DNA from: Lachnospira sp. UBA5912
Lineage (GTDB): Bacteria; Bacillota; Clostridia; Lachnospirales; Lachnospiraceae
DNA: 6,629 nt
Reading direction: 5' to 3'
NCBI GenBank assembly: GCA_002435585.1
Contig: DJDY01000129.1
Span: forward strand, 1 to 6,629
The notes under the pieces are model-generated. The model saw nothing but the letters and a program-made list of their open reading frames with translations. It ran no database searches and had not been told where the DNA came from. Both the position numbers and the translations under genes were made by a program. This document shows, piece after piece, positions 5,753 through 6,629 of the stretch (positions are counted from its first letter, which is position 1; each line of letters opens with the position of its first letter).

Positions 5753-6346
5753 ATGGCAGTTAATAGAACACCTGTGCTCAAGAGATGCAGATCTCTTGAT
5801 TTAGATCCTTTATATTTAGGAATAGATAAAAAGTCTAACAGAAAGGCTAAGAATGCTGGTAGAAAGATTAGCGAGTATGGTATGCAGCTTCGCGAAAAGC
5901 AGAAGGCTAAGTTTATCTACGGCGTATTAGAGAAGCCTTTCCTTAATTACTATAAGAAGGCTGAGAAGCAGAAGGGTATGACTGGTGAAAACCTTATGGT
6001 TACTCTTGAGCTCAGACTTGATAACGTTATATTCAGATTAGGTTTTGCAAGAACAAGAAAAGAAGCAAGACAGATCGTAGATCACAAGCACGTACTTGTT
6101 AATGGCAAGCGCGTAAACATTCCTTCATACTTAGTTAAGGCTGGAGATGTTATTGAAATCAGAGAAAAATCTAAGTCTTGTGCAAGATATAAGGAAATAC
6201 TTGAAGCTACTAACGGAAGATTAGTTCCAGAGTGGTTAGAGTCAGACAAGGAAGCTCTTAAGGGTACAGTTAAGTCTTTACCAACAAGAGAAGCAATTGA
6301 TGTTCCTGTAAACGAGATGCTTATCGTCGAGTTATATTCTAAGTAA
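5753..6346 (+). CDS. rpsD: 30S ribosomal protein S4
   Basis: It encodes 197 residues, the shorter clostridial form. The N-terminal domain holds [14 protein letters not shown] (10-23) and [26 protein letters not shown] (38-63). The S4 RNA-binding domain is at about 87-150 ([32 protein letters not shown]). The protein ends [12 protein letters not shown]. Only one cysteine (C12) is left in the N-terminal region, so this is a zinc-free S4. S4 is a primary 16S rRNA binder that starts 30S assembly, and in other bacteria it represses its own operon. Unlike B. subtilis, where rpsD is elsewhere, here it lies between rpsK and rpoA. The Shine-Dalgarno AGGGAGG (5736-5742) is 10 nt before the ATG. Confidence 0.97.
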   Translation: MAVNRTPVLKRCRSLDLDPLYLGIDKKSNRKAKNAGRKISEYGMQLREKQKAKFIYGVLEKPFLNYYKKAEKQKGMTGENLMVTLELRLDNVIFRLGFARTRKEARQIVDHKHVLVNGKRVNIPSYLVKAGDVIEIREKSKSCARYKEILEATNGRLVPEWLESDKEALKGTVKSLPTREAIDVPVNEMLIVELYSK

Positions 6347-6364
6347 TCCATTAATGAGAATTTT

Positions 6365-6407
6365 AGACGTTGTAGTTTACGGGTTGTATGTAAACATAGA
6401 CGTTTTT
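6365..6407 (+). terminator. Terminator-like hairpin with T5 tail after rpsD
   Basis: GTTTAC (6375-6380) pairs perfectly with GTAAAC (6390-6395) around a 9-nt loop. Outside a 4x4 internal loop, AGACGT (6365-6370) can pair with ACGTTT (6400-6405), running into the T5 run at 6403-6407. This could give partial termination between rpsD and rpoA. The internal loop makes it weak, and the T-run also borders the next hairpin. Confidence 0.3.
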
Positions 6408-6450
6408 ATAAGACAACAGAATGCAGTAAATATGCGTTCTGTTGTCTTAT
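6408..6450 (+). repeat. 18-bp near-perfect inverted repeat between rpsD and rpoA
   Basis: Bases 6408-6425 pair with 6433-6450 over 18 bp with a single T-G wobble (6421-6425 arm against 6433-6437), around the 7-nt loop GTAAATA. Three more pairs (two wobbles and T-A) can extend it to 6405-6453. No T-run follows on either strand, so it is not a standard terminator. As RNA it would be one of the most stable structures in the window and a good RNase III-type processing or mRNA-stability element, 48 nt before the rpoA start. The arms share nothing obvious with the other hairpins. Confidence 0.75.
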
Positions 6451-6498
6451 GGATAGAAGGAATAAACTTATTAAAACCCATAAAAGGAGGGGCTATAC

Positions 6499-6629
6499 AT
6501 GGTTGATGCAGATTTTAATTTCAAGATGCCAAAGATTGAGATGACTGAACAGTCAGAAGATGGAAAGTATGGAAGATTTGTCGTTGAACCTCTCGAAAGA
6601 GGTTATGGACTTACTCTTGGTAATTCTTT
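6499..6629 (+). CDS. rpoA: DNA-directed RNA polymerase alpha subunit, N-terminal part (partial)
   Basis: It encodes the first 43 residues of a gene that continues past the window. The sequence ends [19 protein letters not shown], the highly conserved start of the alpha N-terminal domain, which dimerises and nucleates RNA polymerase assembly. The usual form at this point is GYGTTLGNSLRR, so Leu39 takes the place of the common Thr. The first 20 residues ([20 protein letters not shown]) are as variable as expected. The Shine-Dalgarno AAAGGAGG (6483-6490) lies 8 nt before the ATG. rpsD-rpoA order is the standard alpha operon; rplQ would be expected next, outside the window. Confidence 0.95.
   Translation, partial: MVDADFNFKMPKIEMTEQSEDGKYGRFVVEPLERGYGLTLGNS

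Overview
The window is a stretch of the spc and alpha ribosomal-protein gene clusters of a low-GC Firmicute, with every gene on the + strand. The protein sequences and gene order (adk, map and a KOW-domain gene between secY and infA; rpsD between rpsK and rpoA; AGA-rich, AT-rich codon use) point to class Clostridia. The S4, SecY and L15 sequences look most like Lachnospiraceae. That placement is from memory of family sequences, not from a search.

Layout: the 3' end of rpsE (S5), rpmD (L30), rplO (L15), secY, adk, map, a small KOW-domain RNA-binding protein gene, infA (IF1), rpmJ (L36, too short for a simple ORF scan), rpsM (S13), rpsK (S11), rpsD (S4) and the 5' end of rpoA. Three starts are refined from Shine-Dalgarno placement: rpmD at 209, infA at 4085, and the KOW gene at a TTG at 3783. 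Coding is dense up to secY, and rplO and secY are almost fused (1 nt apart). From secY onward the gaps widen and carry RNA-structure-like inverted repeats: a 13-bp hairpin with a GTAA loop before adk, an AT-rich inverted repeat plus an extended -10 promoter before rpmJ, a 311-nt multi-hairpin gap before rpsM, and an 18-bp stem before rpoA.

Together the genes supply ribosomal proteins, the initiation factor IF1, the Sec translocon channel, adenylate kinase, N-terminal methionine removal and the RNA polymerase alpha subunit. This is core translation, secretion and transcription machinery. I found no mobile element, CRISPR array, tRNA, rRNA or novel gene system. The observations most worth checking are the structured rpmJ-rpsM leader, the long rpsD-rpoA stem, and a SecY substitution at a normally conserved arginine in cytosolic loop C5.
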